From assembly GCA_904374465.1 (NCBI GenBank), contig CAJFFY010000030.1, positions 1 through 29,667 of the forward strand: a DNA stretch of 29,667 nucleotides. Direction: 5' to 3'. A program made the translations under genes and the position numbers. Below the pieces are notes generated by a model, which saw only the letters and a program-made list of their open reading frames with translations, was not told the origin of the DNA and made no database searches. This DNA comes from an uncultured Subdoligranulum sp. Lineage in GTDB: Bacteria; Bacillota; Clostridia; Oscillospirales; Ruminococcaceae. This document shows, one piece after another, positions 29,666-29,667 of the stretch. Every line of letters starts with the position of its first letter. Position 1 is the first letter of the stretch.

Positions 29666-29667
29666 AA

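Overview
The window looks like a chromosome segment of an anaerobic, GC-rich gut Firmicute, most likely an Oscillospiraceae/Ruminococcaceae-type Clostridium relative. Grounds: strong AGGAGG-type ribosome binding sites, Gram-positive promoters, HPr-type regulatory histidine in glycerol kinase, DegV, YqeG, MarR-YczE pairs, a GlpK-GlpA-GlpB-DUF1667 cluster, and superoxide reductase plus rubredoxin instead of aerobic defences. Species cannot be fixed from the sequence alone.

Layout. (1) Positions 1-5785 are visibly AT-rich and different from the rest: 22-bp phased repeats at the very left edge, a 1193-residue unrecognised protein on the minus strand (191-3772), a divergent RES-domain protein (4024-5052) and a convergent XRE regulator (5109-5555). 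This block ends at a 60-nt 3' fragment of tRNA-Asn (5786-5845) whose 5' half is absent, followed by its terminator. That is what the far end of an element integrated into a tRNA gene looks like, so the block is read as the right part of a genomic island. (2) 5846-9068: DUF2798 membrane protein behind a promoter-terminator leader, a MarR-YczE operon and a DegV lipid-binding protein. (3) 9076-15881, minus strand: a purine/molybdenum block made of a P-loop NTPase-ModE fusion, an NCS2 xanthine/uracil permease, a three-subunit molybdenum hydroxylase (FAD, 2Fe-2S, Mo) and a MocA-like cytidylyltransferase. (4) 16095-17477: AGCS sodium:alanine/glycine symporter. (5) 17632-21630: potassium block ktrB-ktrA, a 48-residue membrane microprotein, a short KdpD-like kinase and KdpE. 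(6) 21846-26429: glycerol block glpK, GlpA-like, GlpB-like, DUF1667. (7) 26491-27068, minus strand: superoxide reductase and an unusual rubredoxin. (8) 27332-29396: TIM-barrel protein, YqeG-type HAD phosphatase, VanW-like protein. (9) 29520-29667: the first 21 codons of a TetM-like translational GTPase, broken inside its P-loop by AT-rich sequence.

How they fit together. The purine block imports and oxidises a purine (or similar heterocycle), with cofactor maturation by the MocA-like enzyme and probable molybdenum-linked control by the ModE fusion. The potassium block pairs a Ktr channel with Kdp-type regulators, and 11-bp phased direct repeats upstream of ktrB fit control by that OmpR-family regulator. 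The glycerol block phosphorylates glycerol and oxidises glycerol-3-phosphate by an anaerobic FAD route. The most novel candidates are the island pair (large protein plus RES effector), the NTPase-ModE fusion, the potassium-operon microprotein, the CxC rubredoxin and the disrupted GTPase at the right edge.
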